Below, one piece after another: positions 24,588-34,121 of a stretch of DNA of 50,613 nucleotides. The position numbers and the translations under genes were made by a program. The stretch spans positions 1 to 50,613 of the forward strand of contig JAAFJN010000034.1 in assembly GCA_013298845.1 (NCBI GenBank). The letters run 5' to 3'. The notes under the pieces are model-generated. The model was not told the DNA's origin. It was given only the letters and a program-made list of their open reading frames with translations, and searched no databases. This stretch comes from Chitinophagales bacterium. GTDB taxonomy: Bacteria > Bacteroidota > Bacteroidia > Chitinophagales > Saprospiraceae. Within the stretch, counting starts at the first letter, position 1; every line of letters begins with the position of its first letter.

Positions 24588-25610
24588 CTAATCCACTTTT
24601 AACGTCTTGATGTCACCGGAAGGCGTTACCCAAAGAAACTCTTTTTCACGGCGCACCTGCGTTGCTTTCACTCGTTCTTTGAGCGTGTAGCGGACCGTTA
24701 ATTGGTACGAAAACTGCACACAAGGCTCCAAAATTTCCGGATTGAGCACAATATCGTAATCATTCGCGGGTATGGCATCGTAAAATTGCGATACCGGTTT
24801 GTCGGCCCGTTCCACCTTGGCATCCGAGCGCTGTGAGGCATCAAGAGATTGAGAACTGAATGCCTGGTATGATTTGTACCGCTCTCCAGGATACGTCACG
24901 TAGGCATTTTCGCCTGTTATGGTGTACGCCGAATCGAGGGCCAAAACACCTTTATACGCGTTTTTAATTTCTTTCAGATAATCCAAAGAAGCCGCTCGAA
25001 GTTTGGTGTAAACACCGCGCGGGTCTTTGACAAAATAATCCACCGTCACAATGTCGTAAATTTCATATTTGGCCGCAGCGGCAACTATTTGGTCCAGTAC
25101 CGCCGGGTTTACAAACCGCACGTGGATGTTTTTTTGCAATTCAAAACCAATCGGAATTTCGGTAAATGTTTTTTTGGAAAATAATTTTTTACTGACATCG
25201 TACTCAAATTTGGGCAAAAAATTGACCATATCAATGTAAATATCCTCCGCCGGTATGCCCATCGCCTTCATATCGGACAACAGCGGGTCCAAACGGTTTT
25301 TTAACGCCGTATTGGCTTCATCGGCCGTTTTGCCCAATTGCACGACGTTAAAAATGGCCGTGTACGAATCGGCTTTTTGATTCCCCAAAGCATTAATGTG
25401 AAATTCCACGACGTTTTCGCCCACCAAATTGGCACTCAACGTGCTACCTCCCTCCAAACCGGATGACCGCTGATAATTTATATTCCCACGATAAGGGTTC
25501 AACTCCTGACTCTGCACATTTTCGGATGCAGAGCGTTTAAAATTACCCTGAACCTGAGCACGGAGACCCAAAGGAAGGCTCAATAGCAGTAATAAAAGGC
25601 TTTTTTTCAT
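24588..25610 (-). CDS. SIMPL (DUF541) domain periplasmic protein
   Basis: 340 residues with a signal peptide (MKKSLLLLLLSLPLGLRAQ). The body matches the SIMPL/DUF541 fold: a first strand pair around ENVVEFHINALGNQKADSYTAIFNVVQLGKTADEANTAL, then MKAMGIPAEDIYIDMVNFLPKFEY, and the helix AASLDYLKEIKNAY. The family is periplasmic or surface-bound with no agreed function. A Ser/Gln-rich insertion (YQAFSSQSLDASQRSDAKVERAD) precedes the C-terminal strands. The 36 bases to the upstream ureohydrolase gene on the same strand suggest one transcript. Confidence 0.8.
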   Translation of the reverse strand: MKKSLLLLLLSLPLGLRAQVQGNFKRSASENVQSQELNPYRGNINYQRSSGLEGGSTLSANLVGENVVEFHINALGNQKADSYTAIFNVVQLGKTADEANTALKNRLDPLLSDMKAMGIPAEDIYIDMVNFLPKFEYDVSKKLFSKKTFTEIPIGFELQKNIHVRFVNPAVLDQIVAAAAKYEIYDIVTVDYFVKDPRGVYTKLRAASLDYLKEIKNAYKGVLALDSAYTITGENAYVTYPGERYKSYQAFSSQSLDASQRSDAKVERADKPVSQFYDAIPANDYDIVLNPEILEPCVQFSYQLTVRYTLKERVKATQVRREKEFLWVTPSGDIKTLKVD

Positions 25611-25646
25611 TTTTATCAAAAGTTTATGGTGAAAAATCAAGGGTAA

Positions 25647-26444
25647 TCACGCCATTTTGGCCATTAACTCTTTCATCAGTTTGTAGGCCACCATCGCCGT
25701 AGTGTTGTGTACATCGCGCATGGGGTTATACTCCACAATATCGGCCCCTACCACTTCAACCCCGTCGGGAATACGCTGAATAATGCTGATTAATTCGCGG
25801 GTACTCATACCACCGGGTTCGTAATGCGAAACACCGGGCACAAACGCCGGATCTAACACGTCCAAATCCAGCGAAATATACAGCGGTCCCCGCAAATCCT
25901 GGACAAAATCGAGGTTGAAGTCTTTCATTTCAATCATCGTAACGCCAAATTTAGCGGCCTGTTCCCGTTGGTGCGTATTCAACGTCCGAATGCCCACTTG
26001 CGTGAGTGAAGACACTTTTTTATGCTCCATAATGCGTGCAAACGGCGAGGCGTGCGAATAGGGGTTATTGTCAAAACTATCGTACAAATCGGCGTGCGCA
26101 TCCAAATGTAACACGTTTAATTGCTCGTATTTTTCGGCAAAAGCACTAATAATCGGGTAACTTATGGAATGATCTCCCCCAATGGACAATACCCGGCTAT
26201 CGTCTTTCAACAACCTTTGGATTTCATTTTTGATCGTATTAAACGCTTTTTTGGGACTGCTATCCATAAATGAAATATCGCCACAATCCTGATAATTGCG
26301 ATTTTCCACAATCTCCACGCCATTTTCGGCATAAGCATTAGCCGAGCCTTCTTTTTCCATCAATCGAATGCGCGGCGGCGCGTACGAAGGGCCTTTTAAA
26401 AAGGAAGAATTGGCATCAAATGGTACTCCTATTAATTTTATCAT
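25647..26444 (-). CDS. Ureohydrolase, agmatinase/arginase family
   Basis: 265 residues. The binuclear manganese site is complete: GGDHSIS, DAHADLYD and SLDLDVLDPAFVPG. The substrate loop SHYEPGGMSTREL and the short total length favour agmatinase or a guanidinobutyrase-like enzyme over classical arginase, but the sequence does not decide it. The reaction releases urea from a guanidino group, giving for example putrescine from agmatine. No arginine decarboxylase is in the window. It is followed by the SIMPL gene and preceded, on the same strand, by the kinase/M23/phospho-lyase gene; 48 bases between the last two hold a weak GCGG-N5-CCGC hairpin. Confidence 0.88.
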   Translation of the reverse strand: MIKLIGVPFDANSSFLKGPSYAPPRIRLMEKEGSANAYAENGVEIVENRNYQDCGDISFMDSSPKKAFNTIKNEIQRLLKDDSRVLSIGGDHSISYPIISAFAEKYEQLNVLHLDAHADLYDSFDNNPYSHASPFARIMEHKKVSSLTQVGIRTLNTHQREQAAKFGVTMIEMKDFNLDFVQDLRGPLYISLDLDVLDPAFVPGVSHYEPGGMSTRELISIIQRIPDGVEVVGADIVEYNPMRDVHNTTAMVAYKLMKELMAKMA

Positions 26445-26492
26445 GTACTGGTTGTTCTGCGGCGTCTTATTGCGGAATTGCCGCTTTGCCTG

Positions 26493-29400
26493 TTATTGAG
26501 AAAAAGTTGTTTCATTTTGAAAAAAGTCTTCTTGAAGGACTTTTTCCAAACTACCCAGCAAAAAATCGGCATCGCGCCGATGAAACACTACCGGAGGTTT
26601 TATTTTTAAAACATTGTAAAAAGGCCCGTCGGTACTCATTAAAATTCCGAGAGTACGCATCCGGTTGGACAAATACGTGGCGTGATCGGGGGCCGGTACC
26701 AGGGTATGCGGCGTTACCAGTTCAAAACCAAGAAACAGCCCTGGACCGCGTACATCCCCGATAACCGGGTGCTTTTTTGCCAATTCTTGCAGTCCGATGG
26801 TCAAATATTGGCCCGTTTCCAGCGCATTGGCCTGTAATCCTTCGTCGCGAATGACCCGAAGCACTTCCGTCCCAATCGCACAAGATACCGGATTTCCGCC
26901 AAAGGTATTAAAATACTCCATACCGTTGGCAAACGCGTCGGCAATGGCACGGGTAGTTACCACAGCCCCCAACGGATGCCCGTTGCCAATGGGTTTACCG
27001 ATGGTGACAATATCAGGCACAACGCCGTGTTCCTCAAAAGCCCAAAAATGTGCGCCGTGCCGCCCGCAGCCGGTTTGTACTTCGTCGGAAATGAGTAAAC
27101 CACCGGCGGCCCGCACCTGGGCAGCGGCGGTTTTCAGGTAATCGGGCGGGAGCACCACCTGGCCACCGCAACTGATCACCGATTCACAAATAAATGCCGC
27201 CACGCCCCGGCCTTGCGCCTGCACTTCTTTGATTTTTTCACCCACGTGGGTGGCGTATTTCCGGCCCGTTTCGGGGGTATTGCCGCGATACAAACCACGG
27301 TAGGCATCGGGAATGGGTACCACGTGGGTATGCGGCGGAGCACCTTTGCCGCCGGGACCTTCAAATTTGTAAGAACTAATGTCCACGCAACCTTGGGTAT
27401 TGCCGTGGTATCCCACTTCCACCACCACCATATCGCGTTGGCTGGTGTACGTACGGGCAATGCGCATGGCCAGTTCGTTGGCTTCGCTGCCGCTGTTGAC
27501 CAAAAAAGCCACGTTAAGTTCGGGGGGGAATGTAGCCAATAGTTCTTCCGAAAATTCGAGGATATTATCGTGTAAATACCGCGTATTGGTGTTCAGAACG
27601 GCCATTTGGCGTTGCCCTGCGCGCACCACTCGCGGGTGTTCGTGCCCAACGTGCGCGACGTTGTTCACCGTATCCAGGTAACGCCGACCGGTGTGGTCAA
27701 ACAAATATTGGCGCCAGCCGCGCTGTATAATGAGCGGTTTTTGGTACGAAATGCTAAGATTTTTGGGTAAATGTTGCCGCCGTTGCCGCAATAATTCCGC
27801 CGAATCGGGCACTGGTTGCGGATGAGGCGATTTTTGGCCAAATAACAACAACCACGGATCGGGGCAAATACTGGTCCAAATGGCTCGTTTCGACGGGAAA
27901 GCCACCCCGGGAAAATCACCCGCATTGCCCAATGTATCCAACATTACCTGAAAATGCAGGTGCGGCGACCAGTTGCCGTTTTCGGGCATGGGGCCAATCT
28001 GGCAAAAAGCCGCTCCGGCCGCAATGGACTGCCCCACCGACAGCCCCTCCAGCGAGGTGCGCGTTAAGTGTCCGTACAGGGTATAAAAAGTCAAATCCTC
28101 CGATACGACGTGCTCCAAAATGATGGTTGGGCCGTAGTCGCGGTCGTTGGCATTATCGCGAAAACTGTGCACCGTTCCGGCCAAAGGCGCGTACACCGGC
28201 GTTCCCGGTGGCATAAACACATCCAAACCGATGTGCACGGTCCGCCATTCGGGGCCTTCATTGCCCTGCACTTCGTACGCGTCACTGGTGTAAAAAGGCC
28301 GCACTTCGTTGTATTTTCCCAAACCAATTTGTCCCGGATGGACCTCCTGAATGCGTCGGTGAAGGCGTTCGGCGTCTTCAATATCGGCGTAAGAACCCAA
28401 ATCGGGGCTGGAAACCCCAAGATCAAGCCATTGCCCCGCCCGAATATCGCCGGGAACGATGGCCGTTACCGCACCGTGGTGCGCCGTTGCCCATTGTTCA
28501 AAAGCCGCGTATCGGGGACAAGGTTCCCAGCCACAAGCCGCCCGAATAGTGGCGTGCACCAAACCAAATGGCAAGGCGCGCAGCCGCTCCATCAGTTCCC
28601 AAGCCGAGGCATCACTGATTTGCAGGTACGCATTTTCGGGATTTTCGCGGCGATTCATAGCCGAACAAGTCACACTAATGAGCAATCGGGCACCAATCAA
28701 AGGAAATAACGCGGCGGCTTCCGGCTCTGTTAACGGAAAAATGCGGTGAAAACCACGCACCAAATCGTGTAATGCGCTCAATGGATCGGGCTTGTGCATA
28801 CACACGTACGCGGTCGCAATCGCCAATTCATTGATAGTATGGGTAAAAGTGGCATAACCAAAGTCAATAACACCGGGCACTACGGGGTTAAGGGGATCGG
28901 CGCTGACGAGAATATTGTAATCGTTGGCATCGTTGTAAATGACGCTTTGACGCAATAAAGGCAAAATCGGGGCGGCATTTTGTTCAAAAAACGCCAAAAA
29001 CCATTCGGCCAAAGCCTTTTTATCCGGTTCGGCAATGGCGTCCAAATGAGGTTTGGTCCAGGCCGCCTGCGCAATATCCCATTTGATAAATCGGTGCGCG
29101 CCGGGATAGTCAAAGTCTTGCAGGGCTTTGCACAATTTACCACACAATTCACCCACTTGTTCGATGAGTTCGGGCGTATGGGGATTTGCATCCGCGAAAC
29201 AGCGGCCTTCTACCCACGTGAGCAGGCGCATCATGCGGGCGGAACCATCGGGCGCAACAATGGGTACAATATCCAAGCCTTGCACGGAGGATTGAACCCG
29301 CGGCACTTCCAAACCCAAACCCGCATTGGACAAATGGGTCATTAGGGCATTTTGGAATTCCAACTGCCGTTTTTCCTCGTTGGGATTGGCAATTTTCAGG

Positions 29401-29528
29401 TTAAAAGTCGCGCCATCGGGGGTTTGTACCCAATAATTAAAATCAATTTCGCCGGGAAGGGATTTTACCGTCACGTCTAACCGGTAGTGTTCAAGTGCCA
29501 AAGCACGAATTTGCTCGAGGGTGTACAT
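26493..29528 (-). CDS. Three-domain fusion: APH-like kinase, M23 LytM domain, class III aminotransferase-like phospho-lyase
   Basis: 1011 residues. Residues 1-350 form an APH/choline-kinase-like domain, with the catalytic loop [10 protein letters not shown] (Asp200) and the metal motif VIDFGYATF (Asp222). Residues 400-560 form an M23 domain with HIGLD (His432, Asp436) and HLHF (His523, His525), all zinc ligands present. From about 585 a class III PLP-dependent domain follows: [28 protein letters not shown] and the PLP lysine in [13 protein letters not shown]. In animals the kinase and lyase parts match hydroxylysine or ethanolamine kinase and the phospho-lyase that splits the phosphorylated amine; bacterial fusions support that pairing. 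Why an M23 domain sits between is unclear. Start at MYTLEQIRA, 32 bases after a TACCTTTG promoter box. Confidence 0.88.
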   Translation of the reverse strand: MYTLEQIRALALEHYRLDVTVKSLPGEIDFNYWVQTPDGATFNLKIANPNEEKRQLEFQNALMTHLSNAGLGLEVPRVQSSVQGLDIVPIVAPDGSARMMRLLTWVEGRCFADANPHTPELIEQVGELCGKLCKALQDFDYPGAHRFIKWDIAQAAWTKPHLDAIAEPDKKALAEWFLAFFEQNAAPILPLLRQSVIYNDANDYNILVSADPLNPVVPGVIDFGYATFTHTINELAIATAYVCMHKPDPLSALHDLVRGFHRIFPLTEPEAAALFPLIGARLLISVTCSAMNRRENPENAYLQISDASAWELMERLRALPFGLVHATIRAACGWEPCPRYAAFEQWATAHHGAVTAIVPGDIRAGQWLDLGVSSPDLGSYADIEDAERLHRRIQEVHPGQIGLGKYNEVRPFYTSDAYEVQGNEGPEWRTVHIGLDVFMPPGTPVYAPLAGTVHSFRDNANDRDYGPTIILEHVVSEDLTFYTLYGHLTRTSLEGLSVGQSIAAGAAFCQIGPMPENGNWSPHLHFQVMLDTLGNAGDFPGVAFPSKRAIWTSICPDPWLLLFGQKSPHPQPVPDSAELLRQRRQHLPKNLSISYQKPLIIQRGWRQYLFDHTGRRYLDTVNNVAHVGHEHPRVVRAGQRQMAVLNTNTRYLHDNILEFSEELLATFPPELNVAFLVNSGSEANELAMRIARTYTSQRDMVVVEVGYHGNTQGCVDISSYKFEGPGGKGAPPHTHVVPIPDAYRGLYRGNTPETGRKYATHVGEKIKEVQAQGRGVAAFICESVISCGGQVVLPPDYLKTAAAQVRAAGGLLISDEVQTGCGRHGAHFWAFEEHGVVPDIVTIGKPIGNGHPLGAVVTTRAIADAFANGMEYFNTFGGNPVSCAIGTEVLRVIRDEGLQANALETGQYLTIGLQELAKKHPVIGDVRGPGLFLGFELVTPHTLVPAPDHATYLSNRMRTLGILMSTDGPFYNVLKIKPPVVFHRRDADFLLGSLEKVLQEDFFQNETTFSQ

Positions 29529-29559
29529 CTTTGCGGATAAAAAGGTGGTGTAGTGCGGG

Positions 29560-29567
29560 CAAAGGTA
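29560..29567 (-). promoter_or_regulatory. -7 promoter box of the kinase/M23/phospho-lyase gene
   Basis: On the minus strand this reads TACCTTTG, 31 bases before the ATG at 29528. A TTTG on the minus strand ending at 29592 is about 24 bases upstream. It is back-to-back with the nucleoside hydrolase promoter. Confidence 0.6.
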
Positions 29568-29596
29568 TTGCATGCCGTTATAAAAAAAGGGCAAAT

Positions 29597-29630
29597 TTTG
29601 AAGGTCACAACGGGCATCATCGTATGTTTG
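29597..29630 (+). promoter_or_regulatory. Promoter of the nucleoside hydrolase-ribokinase operon
   Basis: TTTG at 29597-29600 and TATGTTTG at 29623-29630, 22 bases apart, match the Bacteroidota promoter pattern. The ATG follows 54 bases later. The leader shows no obvious riboswitch. Confidence 0.6.
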
Positions 29631-29684
29631 TCCCCGCCGAACACCGCATAGGCCAAGGCACTATTCACCTCACCATGTTTAACC

Positions 29685-30632
29685 ATGACCACAGAAAAAA
29701 TACCCGTTATTCTCGATTGTGATCCCGGTCACGACGATGCGATTATGCTCATGCTGGCTTTCGGCAGCGGCCGTTTCGACGTAAAAGCCGTGACCACCTC
29801 GGCGGGCAACCAAACCCAGGAAAAAACCCTGCGCAATGCCCTGAATATTCTTTCGCTCATTGGCGCTAATGTTCCGGTGCACCGGGGATGCGACAAACCC
29901 ATGTTCCGCGATTTGATCATCGCTGACCACGTGCACGGTGCCACCGGTCTCGACGGCCCGGAATTCCCGCCGGAACCGGCCTTAAATCCGCATCCGGTGC
30001 CAGCCGTGCAGGCCATTGCTGATATTTTGACCAATAGCCCCGAAAAAATTACAATCGTTCCCACTGGTCCGCTGACCAATATTGCGGTGTTTTTACTCGC
30101 TTATCCGCATTTAAAATCCAAAATTGAACGTATTTCACTCATGGGTGGTGGAATTTCGCGAGGAAACATCACCCCGGCGGCGGAGTTTAATATTTTTGTG
30201 GACCCGGAAGCAGCGGCGGTGGTTTTTGAATCAGGAATCCCGATTACCATGTGCGGATTGGACGTAACCCATAAAGCGTTGGTTTTTGAAGAAGATATCC
30301 AACGGTTTCGCAATATGGGCAACCAAACGGGCAAGGTAACGGCCGCGCTCATGGATTTTTTCTCCATTTATTACCGGCAAGAGCGCCCCGAACTCAACGG
30401 CGGCGCGGCGCTGCACGACCCTTGCGCCCTTGCCTGCCTAATCCATCCCGAAATATTCCACGGTAAAAATTGTTTTGTGCGCATCGAAACACAGGGCCGG
30501 TACACCACTGGTTCTACCGACGTGGACTTTTTTAACGCGCTCAAACAACCACCAAATGCCCATGTCATTTACGATATTGATCGCGAAGCCTTTTTGAAAC
30601 TTTTGTACAACTCCTTAAAAACCTTGCCTTAA
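29685..30632 (+). CDS. Inosine/uridine-preferring nucleoside hydrolase
   Basis: 315 residues. The N-terminus holds ILDCDPGHDDAIMLMLA, the DxDxxxDD calcium and ribose site. MGGGISRGNITPAAEFNIFVDPEAA and the His/Asp pair in ALHDPCALACL complete the active site. It cleaves the N-glycosidic bond of ribonucleosides to base and ribose; base preference is not clear, though the HDPCA block is also common in pyrimidine-preferring RihA/RihB. The next gene, two bases on, encodes ribokinase, which would phosphorylate the ribose released: a coherent nucleoside-salvage operon. No transporter gene is adjacent. It starts at ATG 29685 with a divergent promoter region shared with the fusion gene. Confidence 0.93.
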   Translation: MTTEKIPVILDCDPGHDDAIMLMLAFGSGRFDVKAVTTSAGNQTQEKTLRNALNILSLIGANVPVHRGCDKPMFRDLIIADHVHGATGLDGPEFPPEPALNPHPVPAVQAIADILTNSPEKITIVPTGPLTNIAVFLLAYPHLKSKIERISLMGGGISRGNITPAAEFNIFVDPEAAAVVFESGIPITMCGLDVTHKALVFEEDIQRFRNMGNQTGKVTAALMDFFSIYYRQERPELNGGAALHDPCALACLIHPEIFHGKNCFVRIETQGRYTTGSTDVDFFNALKQPPNAHVIYDIDREAFLKLLYNSLKTLP

Positions 30633-30634
30633 CG

Positions 30635-31546
30635 ATGCCGAATATTTTGGTTATTGGTAGTTCCAACACCGATATGGTGGTTAAAACGGAACGATTTCCG
30701 CAACCCGGTGAAACCTTGCTGGGTGGCGATTTTTTTATGTTCCCGGGTGGAAAAGGAGCCAATCAGGCCGTTGCGGCGGCGCGTATGGGCGCGGAAGTAC
30801 GCTTTATCACCAAAACCGGCAACGATTTGTTTGGTCGGCAGTCTATCGAGGGTTATCAAAAAGAAGGTATCCTGACGGATTATTGTTTTACCGATTCCGA
30901 ACGCGCATCGGGGGTGGCATTGATTACGGTAAATAGCCACGGCGAAAACGAAATCGTGGTGGCTTCGGGCGCAAACGCAACCTTGTCGGTGGCGGATTTA
31001 ACAACGGCGTTACCGGCTTTTGAAGCCGCCGATATTGTTTTGATTCAATTGGAAATACCCATCGAAACGGTGCAATTTGCGGTACAACTGGCCAAATCAC
31101 TGGGCAAAAGGGTAATTCTTAATCCTGCCCCGGCGCAGGTATTACCTTCGGCAGTGTTTGACCAATTGTTCCTGATTACCCCGAACGAAACGGAAGCCGA
31201 GTTGCTAACGGGTATTCCCGCCCATTCGGATGCTGCATTGCCCTTGATCGCGGCGGCTCTGCACGAAAAAGGGGTGCAACACGTACTGATTACCCTCGGC
31301 GCAAGGGGGGCTTACCTGCACCACGCTGGTTTTGCTGGAATCGTACCGGCTCAAAAGGTGGAAGCCGTGGATACTACCGCTGCCGGTGATGTGTTTAACG
31401 GTTGTCTGGCCGTTTTTTTGGCGGAGGACCAGGATTGGATTTCCGCTGTTGCTCATGCTAACCAGGCGGCGGGTATTTCGGTGACGCGTATGGGGGCGCA
31501 AACGTCGGCACCGCATCGGGTGGATGGGTGGACGGCGGGTTGTTGA
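30635..31546 (+). CDS. rbsK: Ribokinase
   Basis: 303 residues of the PfkB family. The substrate-binding start VIGSSNTDMVVKTERFPQPGE, the GGKGANQAVAAARMG block and the C-terminal signature VDTTAAGDVFNGCLAVFL (catalytic Asp in AAGD with the anion hole) are those of ribokinase. LITPNETEAELLTGI is the usual central block. It makes ribose-5-phosphate from ribose and ATP, here probably from ribose set free by the nucleoside hydrolase two bases upstream. The ATG follows the preceding TAA closely, implying translational coupling. The stop lies at the edge of a cluster of ACGGACGGC repeats shared with the recQ 3' end. Confidence 0.94.
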   Translation: MPNILVIGSSNTDMVVKTERFPQPGETLLGGDFFMFPGGKGANQAVAAARMGAEVRFITKTGNDLFGRQSIEGYQKEGILTDYCFTDSERASGVALITVNSHGENEIVVASGANATLSVADLTTALPAFEAADIVLIQLEIPIETVQFAVQLAKSLGKRVILNPAPAQVLPSAVFDQLFLITPNETEAELLTGIPAHSDAALPLIAAALHEKGVQHVLITLGARGAYLHHAGFAGIVPAQKVEAVDTTAAGDVFNGCLAVFLAEDQDWISAVAHANQAAGISVTRMGAQTSAPHRVDGWTAGC

Positions 31547-31624
31547 TACGGACGGCGTAGATACGGACGGCCGTCCGTATTTACGGGGATACGGACGGCG
31601 GTTATTGATAAGGACGGACGGCCG
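31546..31624. repeat. Cluster of ATACGGACGGC repeats with a 20-bp perfect palindrome between convergent genes
   Basis: Copies of ATACGGACGGC lie at 31546, 31561 and 31589, and a related GGACGGACGGCCGT at about 31611. The copy at 31561-31580, ATACGGACGGCCGTCCGTAT, is a perfect palindrome; with GTA/TAC at its borders it can form a stem of about 13 pairs in RNA. The whole gap between ribokinase and recQ is filled by it. It probably works as a two-way terminator or is a REP-like element; a variant occurs at 35216-35237. Confidence 0.75.
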
Positions 31625-33787
31625 TTACGGGGATGTGGTGCGGGCGTTTTCGCGGCGATCGGCGGCAATGGCCCACCGGATTTTATCAAAACTGTATTGT
31701 TGATAAAAATGCTCAAAAATGTCTTTCATGGAATACGGCTCGGTAAACAACGGCAACGCGCCCCGGATAATATCCAATTCCTCGGCGGTAATCCATTCGT
31801 GGATGTTCAATTCCTGACCTCGTTCGTACATATTGCAGAGGTGGCCCAACACGGTTGTGGGGCTGATACCGCGTTGGCGCGCAATTTCGTCAATGTCCAT
31901 GCCACTGTTGAACATTTCGTACGTAAGTAGATAGGTACTACCCGCCACTTTCACGCCGTCGGATTCTTTTTCCATCACAAAACGGCGAATTTCGGCAATA
32001 AAGGCATCACCAAACTGTTGGAGTTTGCGTTCCCCTACCCCACTGACCATGAGCAAATCGGCGTCGGCAAGGGGGCGTTTTTCGCACATTTCGGTCAAAG
32101 TAGCGTCGCTGAATACCTGATAAGGCGGGATACCGGCTTGTAAAGCAATATTGCGACGCAGCGTTTTGAGGCGCTCGAAAAGTTCGTCGCGGAGGGTTTG
32201 TGCCTTGGATGCAGGTTTAATTTGAGCAAGGGCTTCTTTTTTGGCCGCTTCCTTTTTCTCCGGCGTGACCGGAATTGCCAATTGGGCTTTTTTACCATTA
32301 AACAATACATCGTTGCCGTAAGGGGTAACACGCAAACGGTTGTTATCATCGTAAGCAATTTCGACGAGACCAAGGTGGAGCATTTGCATGAGCAGGTACA
32401 ACCAATCGTCGAAACTGTATTCTTTTCCTTGTCCGTAGGTTTTGATCTGGTCGTACCGGTTATCCATAATTTCGCGGTTTCGGCTGCCACGCAGGATATT
32501 CACGAGCATACTCATCCCCACTTTTTCATTGGTGCGTTTAATGGCCGAGAGCGCTTTTTGGGCCGCCACGGTTCCGTCAAAGTAACGGGGCGGATTTTTA
32601 CACACGTCGCAGTTACCGCAGTTGCGTTCGTAGGTTTCGTCAAAATAAGCCAACACCGTTTTACGGCGACAAACGGGCGCTTCGGCAAACTCGTACATCC
32701 GGGTGAGTTTGGCAATTTTCAGGTCTTTTTGCACCTGTTCGCCTTCGTTATCGTTAATCATGTCGCGGTACGTCATTACGTCGGCGTAACTGAAAAACAA
32801 AATGGCGTTGGCGGGCAAACCGTCGCGACCGGCGCGGCCAATTTCCTGGTAATATCCTTCGAGGTTGCGCGGCAGGTTGTAGTGAATCACAAAGCGCACG
32901 TTACTTTTATCAATGCCCATACCAAAAGCAATGGTGGCACAAATGACCGGCGTACGGTCGTTGATAAAATCTTCCTGCACTTTTCTGCGCCGCTGTTGGG
33001 GCAAATCGGCGTGGTAATAATCGGTTTTAAACCCTTTTTCGTTGAGTTTATTGGAAATTTCTTCGCACGAACGGCGGCTCAGGCAATAAATAATACCCGA
33101 TTGACCGGGGTTCTTCTTGAGGTGATCTACGATTTGTTCGAACCGCTTTTGGCCGGGTTTTACGGTGAGCGTAATATTGGGCCGGTCAAAAGAAGAAATA
33201 TACACCGCCGGGTCCACCAGCCCCAACTGCGTCAACATATCCTTGCGGGTGAGTTTATCAGCGGTAGCCGTGAGGGCGATCATGGGCACTTGTGGGAACT
33301 GCGTTTTCAGGAATTTTAACTGGGTGTATTCCGGCCGAAAATCGTGACCCCAAGAGGAAATACAGTGGGCTTCGTCCACCGCGATCAAACTGATTTTCAA
33401 ACGTTTAAGAAAGGATTGAAAACTTTGCGAAACGATTTTTTCGGGACTGACGTACAGCAGTTTGAGATGACCATCAACGGCTGCATTTTCCGTTTTGATG
33501 TTGGTGGCCGAATCGGAGGTGCTGTTGATAAATGCCGCCGGTACACCGTTGGCTTGCAGCCCTTCGACCTGGTCTTTCATAAGGGCAATAAGGGGGCTGA
33601 TGACAATCGTGATACCCGGAAGGGTCACCGCCGGAATTTGGAAACAAATACTTTTGCCTCCGCCCGTGGGCATGAGCACCAATGTATCTTTACCAGAATA
33701 CACGGACTGAATAATATCGGATTGCATGGGACGGAAGGAATCGTAGCCGAAATATTTCTTCAGCGCAAGGAGTGCATTTTCCATCAT
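31625..33787 (-). CDS. recQ: ATP-dependent DNA helicase RecQ
   Basis: 720 residues; 3'-5' helicase for recombination and fork repair. The core has Walker A MPTGGGKSICFQIP, the DEAH box VDEAHCISSWGHDFRPEY and motif VI QEIGRAGRDG. A zinc subdomain with CRRKTVLAYFDE...CGNCDVC follows, then the winged RQC domain and an HRDC domain (about 520-605, with the helix ADLLMVSGVGERKLQQFG). The C-terminal tail (about 620-700) adds a helix-turn-helix-like segment, GMDIDEIARQRGISPTTVLG, as in other Bacteroidota RecQ proteins of this length. A second ATG follows the first directly. A good promoter lies 53 bases upstream. Confidence 0.96.
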   Translation of the reverse strand: MMENALLALKKYFGYDSFRPMQSDIIQSVYSGKDTLVLMPTGGGKSICFQIPAVTLPGITIVISPLIALMKDQVEGLQANGVPAAFINSTSDSATNIKTENAAVDGHLKLLYVSPEKIVSQSFQSFLKRLKISLIAVDEAHCISSWGHDFRPEYTQLKFLKTQFPQVPMIALTATADKLTRKDMLTQLGLVDPAVYISSFDRPNITLTVKPGQKRFEQIVDHLKKNPGQSGIIYCLSRRSCEEISNKLNEKGFKTDYYHADLPQQRRRKVQEDFINDRTPVICATIAFGMGIDKSNVRFVIHYNLPRNLEGYYQEIGRAGRDGLPANAILFFSYADVMTYRDMINDNEGEQVQKDLKIAKLTRMYEFAEAPVCRRKTVLAYFDETYERNCGNCDVCKNPPRYFDGTVAAQKALSAIKRTNEKVGMSMLVNILRGSRNREIMDNRYDQIKTYGQGKEYSFDDWLYLLMQMLHLGLVEIAYDDNNRLRVTPYGNDVLFNGKKAQLAIPVTPEKKEAAKKEALAQIKPASKAQTLRDELFERLKTLRRNIALQAGIPPYQVFSDATLTEMCEKRPLADADLLMVSGVGERKLQQFGDAFIAEIRRFVMEKESDGVKVAGSTYLLTYEMFNSGMDIDEIARQRGISPTTVLGHLCNMYERGQELNIHEWITAEELDIIRGALPLFTEPYSMKDIFEHFYQQYSFDKIRWAIAADRRENARTTSP

Positions 33788-33839
33788 AAATAAGGGTTGT
33801 TATTAAAATTATGCTGTTTTACTATTACGGTAGTGGGCG

Positions 33840-33868
33840 CAAAGATAGGTGTTTCCGGAGATTTCAAA
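33840..33868 (-). promoter_or_regulatory. Promoter of recQ
   Basis: On the minus strand TTTG (33868-33865) and TATCTTTG (33847-33840) are 17 bases apart, a full Bacteroidota promoter. The leader to the ATG at 33787 is about 45 bases. Confidence 0.6.
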
Positions 33869-33930
33869 ACATTTTGTAGATTTTTTCTTTTTTCCTAAAA
33901 AGACAACTGATCGCCGTTGAGTTGACGTCA

Positions 33931-34066
33931 TTGGCTACGCTTGCGGCACAGCCGCGCCGATTGTTTCACACGAATGGAGAGAAAAGTGAAGAGTGAAGAG
34001 TGAAAAATGAAGCGTGCAGCGTTGGCTACGCTTGCAGTACAGCCGCGCCGATTGTTTCACTCGAAT
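33931..34066. repeat. 45-bp direct repeat pair in the recQ / BamA-like intergenic region
   Basis: 33931-33975 and 34022-34066 agree at 42 of 45 positions (TTGGCTACGCTTGC, then CAGCCGCGCCGATTG). The 46 bases between them hold a short tandem tract, GTGAAGA repeated and degenerate (33986-34010). The 334-base gap 33788-34121 otherwise contains only the recQ promoter; no open frame or -7 box for the downstream gene was found. Confidence 0.7.
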
Positions 34067-34121
34067 TGCAATTTCGCGCGAGCAGTGTCCAAAGTCTTTT
34101 GTCTAAAAAAACTACTATTTG

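Noticed and set aside
31546-31624. ACGGACGGC repeats considered as a small CRISPR array
   Set aside because: Repeat units are short and palindromic, spacing is irregular, there are no unique spacers of constant length and no cas genes.
32198-33319. 373-codon open frame opposite recQ (and a 327-codon one at 38152-39135 opposite dnaA)
   Set aside because: Both lie fully antisense to clear, conserved genes and their products resemble no protein; they follow from the codon bias of the sense gene.
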